A stretch of 64,000 nt of DNA from Variovorax sp. HW608 (GTDB lineage: Bacteria > Pseudomonadota > Gammaproteobacteria > Burkholderiales > Burkholderiaceae_C), in NCBI RefSeq assembly GCF_900090195.1, contig NZ_LT607803.1, positions 4,118,229 through 4,182,228 of the forward strand. The letters are read 5' to 3'. Each line of letters begins with the position of its first letter. Position 1 is the first letter of the stretch. This document shows positions 56,415 to 64,000 of this stretch, piece after piece. The notes beneath the pieces were generated by a model. The model was not told the DNA's origin and searched no databases. It worked only from the letters and a program-made list of their open reading frames with translations. A program made the translations under genes and the position numbers.

Positions 56415-57800
56415 ATGGCGACAGCTCTCGCTGAAAAGTTCTCCCGCCTCGTCAAGCACGTCAGCGGGCAGGCCCGCATCACTGAAGGCAACGTGCAGGA
56501 CATGCTGCGCGAAGTGCGCATGGCGCTGCTCGAAGCCGATGTGGCGTTGCCGGTCGTGCGCGACTTCGTCGCCCGCGTCAAGGAAAAGGCGCTCGGCCAG
56601 GAAGTGCTCGGCTCGCTGAAGCCCGGGCAGGCGCTGGTCGGCATCGTCAACCGCGAACTCGCCGCGACCATGGGCGAGGGCGTGGCCGACATCAACCTCG
56701 CCGCGCAGCCGCCGGCGGTGATCCTGATGGCCGGCCTGCAGGGCGCGGGCAAGACCACCACCACCGCCAAACTGGCCAAGCACCTGATCGAGAAGCGCAA
56801 GAAGAAGGTGCTCACGGTGTCGGGCGACGTCTACCGCCCCGCCGCGATCGAACAGCTCAAGACCGTGACCCGGCAGGCCGGCGCCGAGTGGTTCCCGAGC
56901 ACGCCCGACCAGAAGCCGCTCGACATCGCACGCGCCGCGCTCGACCATGCGCGCCGCCATTTCTTCGATGTGCTGCTGGTCGACACCGCAGGCCGCCTCG
57001 CGATCGACGAAGTGCTGATGCAGGAGATCAAGGAACTGCACGCGGCGCTGAACCCGGTCGAAACGCTGTTCGTGGTCGATGCGATGCAGGGCCAGGACGC
57101 GATCAACACCGCCAAGGCCTTCAAGGACGCACTGCCGCTGACCGGCATCATCCTGACCAAGACCGACGGCGACTCGCGCGGCGGCGCGGCGCTGTCGGTG
57201 CGGCAGGTGACCGGCGTGCCGATCAAGTTCGCGGGCGTCAGCGAGAAGATCGACGGCCTCGAAGTCTTCGATGCCGAGCGCCACGCGGGCCGCATCCTCG
57301 GCATGGGCGACATCGTCGCGCTGGTCGAGCAGGTCACGGCCGGCGTCGATGTGGCGGCGGCGCAGAAGCTCGCGGCCAAGGTGAAGAGCGGCGCGGGCTT
57401 CGATCTCAACGACTTCCTTTCGCAGCTTCAGCAGATGAAGCAGATGGGCGGCCTGTCGAGCATCATGGAGAAGCTGCCGACGCAGCTCGCCGCCAAGGCC
57501 ACCGAGGCCGACATGACCCGCGCCGAGCGCGACATCCGCCGCAAGGAAGGGATCATCAACAGCATGACCCCGCTGGAACGCCGCAAGCCCGAGCTGCTCA
57601 AGGCCACGCGCAAGCGCCGCATCGCCGCCGGCGCGGGCGTGCAGGTTCAGGAAGTCAACCGCCTGCTCAACGAGTTCGAGCAGATGCAGGGCATGATGAA
57701 GAAGATGAAGGGCGGCGGCCTCATGAAGATGATGAAGCGCATGGGCGGCATGAAGGGCCTGCCGGGCATGGGCGGCGGCGGCGGACTGCCGCGCTTCTGA
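56415..57800 (+). CDS. ffh: Signal recognition particle protein Ffh
   Basis: Ffh binds 4.5S RNA and signal sequences and delivers ribosomes to FtsY. The 461-residue GTPase has an N domain, the G domain with GLQGAGKTT at 107-115, VDTAGRLAIDEVLM and TKTDGDSRGGAALS, and a Met-rich M domain (KQMGGLSSIMEKLP, MQGMMKKMKGGGLMKMMKRM) ending in a Gly-rich tail. The ATG follows the repeat element by 24 bases. Confidence 0.97.
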   Translation: MATALAEKFSRLVKHVSGQARITEGNVQDMLREVRMALLEADVALPVVRDFVARVKEKALGQEVLGSLKPGQALVGIVNRELAATMGEGVADINLAAQPPAVILMAGLQGAGKTTTTAKLAKHLIEKRKKKVLTVSGDVYRPAAIEQLKTVTRQAGAEWFPSTPDQKPLDIARAALDHARRHFFDVLLVDTAGRLAIDEVLMQEIKELHAALNPVETLFVVDAMQGQDAINTAKAFKDALPLTGIILTKTDGDSRGGAALSVRQVTGVPIKFAGVSEKIDGLEVFDAERHAGRILGMGDIVALVEQVTAGVDVAAAQKLAAKVKSGAGFDLNDFLSQLQQMKQMGGLSSIMEKLPTQLAAKATEADMTRAERDIRRKEGIINSMTPLERRKPELLKATRKRRIAAGAGVQVQEVNRLLNEFEQMQGMMKKMKGGGLMKMMKRMGGMKGLPGMGGGGGLPRF

Positions 57801-57809
57801 CGTTCTGAC

Positions 57810-57831
57810 GGCGCGGCTTCAGAGCCGCGCC
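57810..57831. terminator. Possible bidirectional terminator after ffh
   Basis: GGCGCGGCT and AGCCGCGCC form a 9-bp stem with loop TCAG, between the convergent ffh and metallo-hydrolase genes; it overlaps the last codons of the latter. There is no T-run, so termination would be weak. Confidence 0.35.
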
Positions 57832-58598
57832 GCCGGCACCTGGTAGTGGCGGTCGTCGAACAGGTCGATGCCGCACTGCAGCCTGTCCACCCAGTCGAAG
57901 AACTCCGCGATGGCCGGCCCGGCGATCGGTGCGCCGTGCTGCGGCACCAGCATCGCGATGTCCAGCTTGCGCGCCATGTGCGACCACAGGCGCAGGACCT
58001 TGTTGGACACCATGTAGCGGCGATGGAAGCCTTCCATGCGCGGGATGTGCGGGGGCAGGCTGAGGACCGGCTCGCGCGCTTCCCGTCCTGAAACCAGCGA
58101 GACGCCCAGATCGCCGGTGAAAAGGATCCGGCTGACCGGATCGTAGAAATGGAAGTTGCCCTCGGCGTGCAGGAAATGCGCGGGCAGCAGCCACAGCTCG
58201 TTGGCGCCGAGCGGCAGCCGGCCGCCGGCATCGGGCACCCCGAGGATGCGCCCGTCGGTCTTGCCGAGCTTGGTGAAGTGGGGTGCGAAGCGCTCCCAGA
58301 TCCGGGAGATCACGAGCCTGGCCGGCGTGGACGTGAGCCACCGATCGAGCGAAGCGATGATGTCCGGGTCCGCATGCGACGCCACCAGATAAGACAGCCG
58401 CTGTGGACTGAAGTGACGGGACATGGCCAGGAACAGCTCGTTGAAGCCCTGGTTGCCGCCCGGGTCGAGGACGGCGCCGGTTCCGCTGTCCACGATGAGG
58501 AACTGATTCGCCTGGACCGACTGCTCGCCCCGGACCAGGTCGGTGAACATCAGGCAGACATGCTGGGCATCGCGGTACAACTCGACAGGTTCAAACAT
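57819..58598 (-). CDS. ODP-type metallo-beta-lactamase-fold protein
   Basis: The 259-residue protein resembles the lactamase-like domain of flavodiiron proteins (ODP family) without the flavodoxin domain. It begins FEPVELYRDAQHVCLMFTDL. Metal-site motifs are LVASHADPDI (His75, Asp77, Asp79), a histidine in PAHFLHAEGNFHFYD, FTGDLG (Asp163) and VPQHGAPI (His221). The canonical H-x-E-x-D-H motif is changed to H-x-D-x-D-I, as in oxygen-sensing ODP proteins. A dyad matching the FNR site lies upstream. It may bind oxygen or reduce O2 or NO; partners are unknown. Confidence 0.8.
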   Translation of the reverse strand: MFEPVELYRDAQHVCLMFTDLVRGEQSVQANQFLIVDSGTGAVLDPGGNQGFNELFLAMSRHFSPQRLSYLVASHADPDIIASLDRWLTSTPARLVISRIWERFAPHFTKLGKTDGRILGVPDAGGRLPLGANELWLLPAHFLHAEGNFHFYDPVSRILFTGDLGVSLVSGREAREPVLSLPPHIPRMEGFHRRYMVSNKVLRLWSHMARKLDIAMLVPQHGAPIAGPAIAEFFDWVDRLQCGIDLFDDRHYQVPAARL

Positions 58599-58655
58599 CA
58601 ATCGCCGATTTCTTGACAAAGGGCACGAGAGTAGGGGGTTCCGGGCGCCGTCTGT

Positions 58656-58669
58656 CTGATGCACATCAA
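58656..58669 (-). promoter_or_regulatory. FNR/ANR-type box upstream of the ODP gene
   Basis: The minus strand reads TTGATGTGCATCAG, one mismatch from the FNR consensus TTGAT-N4-ATCAA. TACTCT at 58627-58632 could be the -10. The expected start point near 58621 would place the box centre at about -41.5, the standard position for activation by FNR-class regulators. Confidence 0.65.
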
Positions 58670-58700
58670 GGTAAGGTAACCAGCCGTTGTTGCGACCATG

Positions 58701-58726
58701 AAAAAAGCCCGCGATTGCGGGCTTTT
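58701..58726 (-). terminator. Intrinsic terminator of opgH
   Basis: AAAAGCCCGC and GCGGGCTTTT form a 10-bp stem with loop GATT, and the minus strand continues into a run of six Ts. It lies 20 bases past the opgH stop. Confidence 0.9.
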
Positions 58727-58745
58727 CGGTGGCGGGTCGAGCGGC

Positions 58746-60770
58746 TCAGGCAGTGGTCGGCCGCGCCAGCCGCACCGCATGCATCCACGCACGCCGCAGC
58801 ACGGCCGGCGAGCGCGATTCCTCGGGAATCAGCAGGAAGCCGCGATCGCGCAGCGAGTTGCCGAGGGCGATCTGGCTGGTCAGCACCGTGAGCGGGATCG
58901 CCAGCAGCAGGGGCAGGCCCACCGGCATCAGCCAGGTCAGCGCGCTGGCGTCGATCAGCGCGACGCCGACCGCGAGCGCGGCGATCACCAGCGTCATCGG
59001 CGCCAGTTGCTGGACCGCGACTCGCCACGGCACGGAGGCAGCTTCCCGCGGAGGCGACTTCCAGTCGAGCTTGATGCCCGTCAGCGCCACGACCACGAAC
59101 AGCGAATGGGCCAGCATGCGGACCGGGGCCTGGACGATCGCCAGGGCGCTTTCGAGCGCAGCGCTCTTGATCAGGCCGCCGACGCCGCCGAACTGGCGCT
59201 GTTCATTGCGCAGCACCACGGCCACCACGCCCAGCACGCGCGGCAGGAACAGCAGGCACAGCGTCCAGACCCAGAGGCCGGCGAGCTCCATCGGCATGGC
59301 GAGCCAGTGCTCCACCACGCTCGAGCCGCTGAGCCACAGCGCGGTGCCCAGCGTGAGGAAGGCGAGCCACAGCGGCGCCGACGCGTAAGCCATCGTGCCT
59401 GTCATGAACATCGCGCGGTGGACCGGATGCAGGCCGGGTTCCGCCATCAGGCGCGCGTTCTGCAGGTTGCCCTGGCACCAGCGGCGGTCGCGCTGGAGTT
59501 CGGCCAGCAGGTCCGGCGGCTGCTGTTCGTAGCTGCCGACCAGGTCGGCCACCAGCCACACGTGGTAGCCGGCGCGGCGCATCAGCGCGGCTTCGACGAA
59601 GTCGTGCGACATGATGCCGCCCGACATGCCGCCCGTGCCGCGGATCGGCGCGAGCGCGCAATGTTCCATGAAGGGCTCGACGCGGATGATCGCGTTGTGG
59701 CCCCAGTAGTGCGATTCGCCGAGCTGCCAGAACTGCATGCCGAGCGTGAACAGGCGGCCGGTCATGCGCGAGGCGAACTGCTGGGCGCGGGCATGCAGCG
59801 TGACGTGGCCGATGGCCTGCGTCGCGGTCTGGATGATGCCGGCGCTGGGGTTGGCTTCCATCAGCTTGACCATCGAGGTCAGGCAGTCGCCGCTCATCAC
59901 GCTGTCGGCGTCGAGCACGACCATGTAGCGGTAGTCCTTGCCCCAGCGGCGGCAGAAGTCGGCCACGTTGCCGGCCTTGCGGTGCGTGCGGCGCTTGCGC
60001 AGGCGGTAGTAGACCTCGACCTGCGGCTGGTTCGGGTTGTTCGCGTGGTTCTGGGCCAGCGCGGCGCGCAGGTCTTCCCAGGCGGCGCGCTCGGCGGCGG
60101 CGATCTCGGGCGTGTAGCTGTCGGAGAGCACGAACACGTCGAACTGCTTCGCGTGGCCCGTCGCGGCCACCGATTCGCAGGTTGCGCGCAAGCCGGCGAA
60201 CACGGTCGCCACATCCTCGTTGCAGATCGGCATGATGATCGCCGTCCGCGCATCCGGGTTCATCGGGTGGTGCGCCACCTGCTTGGCCGAGAGCGCGTGC
60301 TTGTCACCGAACACCGAGACATAGAAGCCCATGAGGGCGGTCACGAAGCCGGTCACGACCCAGCCGGAGAGCACGCCGTAGAGCGCGATCTGGCTGTATT
60401 CGAGCCACAGGTTGTCGTAGTCGGGCTGCACGCGGGCGAACAGCGTCGAGGCGATGGCGGTGCTCATCACGGCCAGCGCGAGGAAGGCGAAACGGCGCTG
60501 GGCCGCGGCGCGCTGCCACGGTTGCTCGGGCGTGCGCTTCGCCTTGCTCTGCGCGGCGGCCGCCTTGGCGGCATGGCCGATGCCGAGCTTGACCAGGAGT
60601 GCGGTGCCGATGCTGTTCCAGAAGCCGCGCCACGGGCGGGGCGTCATGGAGCCACGGTTGATCGGAGGCGCCGTCACCGAGTTGGGATGGCGCTCTTCGC
60701 GAAGAAGGCCGCGGCGCGAGAAATCCGCGTCCGAAAGTACCTTCAGTTGGGAGAATTCGTTGGGCTTCAT
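58746..60770 (-). CDS. opgH: Glucans biosynthesis glucosyltransferase H
   Basis: OpgH (MdoH) is the inner-membrane GT2 glucosyltransferase that builds osmoregulated periplasmic glucans from UDP-glucose. The 674-residue protein has several membrane helices at both ends and a central GT domain with AIIMPICNEDVATVFAGL, MVVLDADSVMSGDCL, GTGGMSGGIMSHDFVEA and the RRWCQGNLQ form of the QxxRW motif. No opgG adjoins, although the two are often paired. The 408-base region upstream contains a sigma-54 promoter, an IHF site and GlrR-type boxes, pointing to control by the adjacent GlrR. Confidence 0.95.
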   Translation of the reverse strand: MKPNEFSQLKVLSDADFSRRGLLREERHPNSVTAPPINRGSMTPRPWRGFWNSIGTALLVKLGIGHAAKAAAAQSKAKRTPEQPWQRAAAQRRFAFLALAVMSTAIASTLFARVQPDYDNLWLEYSQIALYGVLSGWVVTGFVTALMGFYVSVFGDKHALSAKQVAHHPMNPDARTAIIMPICNEDVATVFAGLRATCESVAATGHAKQFDVFVLSDSYTPEIAAAERAAWEDLRAALAQNHANNPNQPQVEVYYRLRKRRTHRKAGNVADFCRRWGKDYRYMVVLDADSVMSGDCLTSMVKLMEANPSAGIIQTATQAIGHVTLHARAQQFASRMTGRLFTLGMQFWQLGESHYWGHNAIIRVEPFMEHCALAPIRGTGGMSGGIMSHDFVEAALMRRAGYHVWLVADLVGSYEQQPPDLLAELQRDRRWCQGNLQNARLMAEPGLHPVHRAMFMTGTMAYASAPLWLAFLTLGTALWLSGSSVVEHWLAMPMELAGLWVWTLCLLFLPRVLGVVAVVLRNEQRQFGGVGGLIKSAALESALAIVQAPVRMLAHSLFVVVALTGIKLDWKSPPREAASVPWRVAVQQLAPMTLVIAALAVGVALIDASALTWLMPVGLPLLLAIPLTVLTSQIALGNSLRDRGFLLIPEESRSPAVLRRAWMHAVRLARPTTA

Positions 60771-60777
60771 CCGCGAC

Positions 60778-60981
60778 TCACCACCGTTGCTTGTCGACGG
60801 AGGGCGTGTCGCCGATTGCCGGATAACGCTTGAAAACGCAGTCCGGCGCGATACCGCTGGAGGCCTCGAGGGCTGCCAGCGAATGTCCCGCTGCGCGGGG
60901 GCGCGAGAGGGAAAACTGCTTTTGACGCAGGCCGTCGCGCTGCGGACGCAGTGCGAATGTGGGGCTGGAATGAGCTGTCAT
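60778..60981 (-). CDS. Candidate small protein before opgH, 67 residues
   Basis: An ATG frame of 67 codons ends 7 bases before the opgH ATG. The product starts MTAHSSPTFALRPQRDGLRQ and has no recognisable domain or membrane segment. About 72% of its third codon positions are G or C, lower than in real neighbours, which weakens the case. Its ATG falls at about +2 of the predicted sigma-54 transcript and lacks a ribosome-binding site, so any translation would be leaderless. It may be only the opgH leader. Confidence 0.35.
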   Translation of the reverse strand: MTAHSSPTFALRPQRDGLRQKQFSLSRPRAAGHSLAALEASSGIAPDCVFKRYPAIGDTPSVDKQRW

Positions 60982-60993
60982 GCCGGTACAGGG

Positions 60994-61007
60994 GCAAACC
61001 CTGTGCC
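60994..61007 (-). promoter_or_regulatory. Sigma-54 promoter upstream of opgH
   Basis: The minus strand reads TGGCACAGGGTTTGCC. GG (-24) and GC (-12) are separated by exactly 10 bases, and TGGCAC-N5-TTGC matches the sigma-54 consensus at nearly every position. The start point should be near 60982, giving a leader of about 210 bases before opgH. Confidence 0.8.
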
Positions 61008-61027
61008 AGCTCGGAAATCCTCTTTCA

Positions 61028-61040
61028 AATCAAAGAGTTA
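61028..61040 (+). promoter_or_regulatory. IHF site
   Basis: AATCAAAGAGTTA fits the IHF consensus WATCAANNNNTTR completely. It lies at about -52 of the sigma-54 start point, between the promoter and the GlrR-type boxes, where a DNA bend would bring activator and polymerase together. Confidence 0.7.
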
Positions 61041-61102
61041 GGGTGATTTTGAGGTGCCGGATCCGGCGCAAGGGCGTTGCAAGCCCTCAAAACCCCGCTT
61101 TT

Positions 61103-61120
61103 TGTCGCCAAAGCCCGACA
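61103..61120 (-). promoter_or_regulatory. GlrR-type box (perfect)
   Basis: TGTC-N10-GACA, the consensus known for GlrR sites upstream of the glmY small RNA in enterobacteria. Its centre is about 130 bases upstream of the sigma-54 start point and 70 bases downstream of the glrR stop. Confidence 0.75.
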
Positions 61121-61178
61121 GGTGCAGGAGTCTGACCGGAAAATCCCAGATAAATCAATGACTTAGGGGTGTCGCTGG

Positions 61179-62614
<1,436 letters not shown>

Positions 62615-62618
<4 letters not shown>

Positions 62619-63268
62619 GGTGCGGGTTTCGGATGATTCGCCGGCGCGGCCGGCTGCGGGCTGTTGGGACGCGCGAAGCTGCGTTCGATGGCTCGCAGCG
62701 CTTCGATCCGGTCGTTGAGCTGATCGATGCGCCGTTGCGCATCGCGCAACTGCTGGGCCTGCTTGTCTCGATCCTCCTCGACCCGCCGTTGTTCCGCAAT
62801 GCGCGCCGCCAGCGTGCGCGCGAGCGGTTGCAGCGGCTGGGCTTCCGCCGACGGGTTCGTGGCCACCTTCTGCAGCAGGCTCTGCGCGCGCGCGAGGTCG
62901 GCCGGGTTGCGCGTCTGCGCGAGCACCAGCGAGGTCTGCATCTGCGTCGTCGGCGTGTCGGCGAGTTCGCCGAGGCGGTTGAGCTCGTTGCCGAGCTCGG
63001 GCGGGCCGAGCGGCCGGATCCTGTCGGCATAGGCCAGCATGGCGCCGAGCGGGCCCTGCGTGAGCTGCGAGAAGATGCCGCCGGGCTGGGTGGCCGGGGC
63101 GATCGGTTCCGCCTCCACGGGCGTGATCGGCGGCGGCGGGGGCGGCAGCACCGGAACGACGGCAGGCTCCGGCGGCGGCTTGCGCGGCGGCGCCCCGCAG
63201 CCGGCCAGCAGCACCGGCATGACGAAGGTCATGACGATGGCGGACCTGCGGAAGATCGAAGAAGGCAT
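62615..63268 (-). CDS. QseG/YfhG-like outer-membrane lipoprotein
   Basis: A 217-residue lipoprotein: signal peptide with lipobox LLAGC and Cys24 as the lipidated residue, a Pro-rich linker (about 28-60), helical repeats and a C-terminal coiled coil (RVEEDRDKQAQQLRDAQRRI). It sits between glrK and glrR, the place of QseG (YfhG), which activates GlrK in enterobacteria. Its end overlaps the glrR ATG by four bases. Sequence resemblance to QseG is modest; the name rests mainly on context. Confidence 0.8.
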
Positions 63269-63299
63269 GGATCGCAAAGGGAGTCGTGGGCGGCGGGCT

Positions 63300-64000
63300 T
63301 CAGGCGGTACGCGGCAGCTCGATGCGGAAGCGCGCGCCCGGCCCATCCGGCAGCAGCGAGATGCGGCCGCCATGGGCTGCAATGTACTCCTGCACGATCG
63401 ACAGGCCGATACCCGTGCCCTTCACCGAATGCTGGGGCTGCCGCTCGCCGCGGTAGAAAGGTTCGAAGATGCGGTCGCGGTCGCCCTCGGCGATGCCCGG
63501 GCCCGCGTCGCTGATCTCGATGGCCGCCGTGTCGGCCGTGCCCGTGACGGTCATGGTGATGTTGCCGCCGCGGGCCGAAAAGCGGATCGCGTTCGAGAGC
63601 AGGTTGGCGATCGCGGTGCCGAGCTTCACGCGATCGACCACCACCGAGATCGGTTCGCCCTCGGCGCGCACCGTGAGCCCCTGGGCCTGCCATTGCAGGC
63701 GCTGGGATTCGATCTGCTCCTCGATCAGCGGCAACAGCGCGGTGCGCTCGCGGCGCAGTTCGCGCGCTTCGAAGGCGGCGGCATTGAAGCGCAGCAGGGC
63801 CTCGATCTGCCCCTGCAGCGCGATGGTGTTCTGCTGCAGGATCTGCGCCACTTCGCGCTGCGCGGGGTTCAGTGCGCCGGTCACGCCGTCTTCCAGCAGG
63901 GAAACGCCTTCGCGCAGCGCGGCGAGCGGGGTCTTGAGTTCATGCGACACGTGTCGCAGGAAACGTGCCTTGTCGGCGTCGAGTTCGGTGAGCCGCAGGC
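63300..64000 (-). CDS. glrK: Sensor histidine kinase GlrK (3' part)
   Basis: The C-terminal part of a histidine kinase; the N-terminus lies beyond the window. The H-box FLRHVSHELKTPLAALREGV is visible near the edge, followed by the ATPase domain with NLLSNAIRFSA, ISDAGPGIAEGDRDRIFEPF and GTGIGLSIVQEYIAAHGG, and it ends in ELPRTA. Its place 31 bases upstream of the QseG-like gene identifies it as GlrK (QseE), the partner of GlrR. Confidence 0.88.
   Translation of the reverse strand, partial: LRLTELDADKARFLRHVSHELKTPLAALREGVSLLEDGVTGALNPAQREVAQILQQNTIALQGQIEALLRFNAAAFEARELRRERTALLPLIEEQIESQRLQWQAQGLTVRAEGEPISVVVDRVKLGTAIANLLSNAIRFSARGGNITMTVTGTADTAAIEISDAGPGIAEGDRDRIFEPFYRGERQPQHSVKGTGIGLSIVQEYIAAHGGRISLLPDGPGARFRIELPRTA

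Noticed and set aside
60767..60997. Alternative 76-codon minus frame overlapping the opgH start
   Set aside because: It overlaps both opgH and the candidate 67-codon frame, starts upstream of the predicted transcript start and is Arg/Ala-rich.

Overview
The window is 64 kb of high-GC chromosomal DNA from a betaproteobacterium of the order Burkholderiales, most likely family Comamonadaceae (Variovorax-like). The inference rests on the complete dcw order ending in lpxC, an AlaAlaLys-rich histone H1-like protein, a PilSR pair coupled to ampD and a YpjD-type protein, and intergenic repeats of a kind I associate with this family. Almost all of the DNA codes for core functions. I see no phage, transposase, CRISPR array, rRNA or tRNA.

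Layout. 1-1615: end of hslV, then hslU. 1616-20603: a full division and cell wall cluster on the + strand (mraZ-rsmH-ftsL-ftsI-murE-murF-mraY-murD-ftsW-murG-murC-ddl-ftsQ-ftsA-ftsZ-lpxC), preceded by a 10-bp-phased MraZ operator. 20616-24347: a 58-residue membrane protein, ruvC, a CdsA-like/PlsC-like lipid pair and an OafA-type acyltransferase. 24287-29632 (-): mtgA, aroE, a TonB-like protein, an RNB-domain exoribonuclease and a YqiA-type esterase. 29745-36268: rodA, tldD, an SDR dehydrogenase and a TRAP transporter (DctP plus fused DctQM). 36313-37640: aroG behind a Phe/Tyr-rich leader peptide and attenuator. 37667-46094: a DUF985 cupin, mpl, an unknown protein with a TlpA-like thioredoxin, accB-accC, prmA, a zinc-ribbon DUF3426 protein and a PfkB kinase. 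46171-51036 (-): histone-like protein, nrdB and nrdA under a two-box NrdR operator. 51390-56282 (-): ypjD, a PP0621-like protein, pilS, pilR, ampD. 56415-57800: ffh. 57819-60770 (-): an ODP-type metallo-beta-lactamase-fold protein behind an FNR-type box, and opgH. 61179-64000 (-): glrR, a qseG-like lipoprotein and the 3' part of glrK.

Much of the content serves the cell envelope: peptidoglycan precursors and septation (dcw), elongation (rodA), glycan polymerisation (mtgA), recycling (mpl, ampD), lipid A (lpxC), phospholipids (plsC/cdsA-like, acc) and periplasmic glucans (opgH). The most interesting regulatory structure is upstream of opgH: a textbook sigma-54 promoter, a consensus IHF site and two GlrR-type boxes, placed just downstream of glrR. 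It suggests that the GlrK-QseG-GlrR envelope-stress system controls glucan synthesis here. Other notable items are the aroG attenuator, a duplicated murC 5' end, a small insertion between ftsW and murG flanked by a 12-bp direct repeat, and an enlarged MurD linker.
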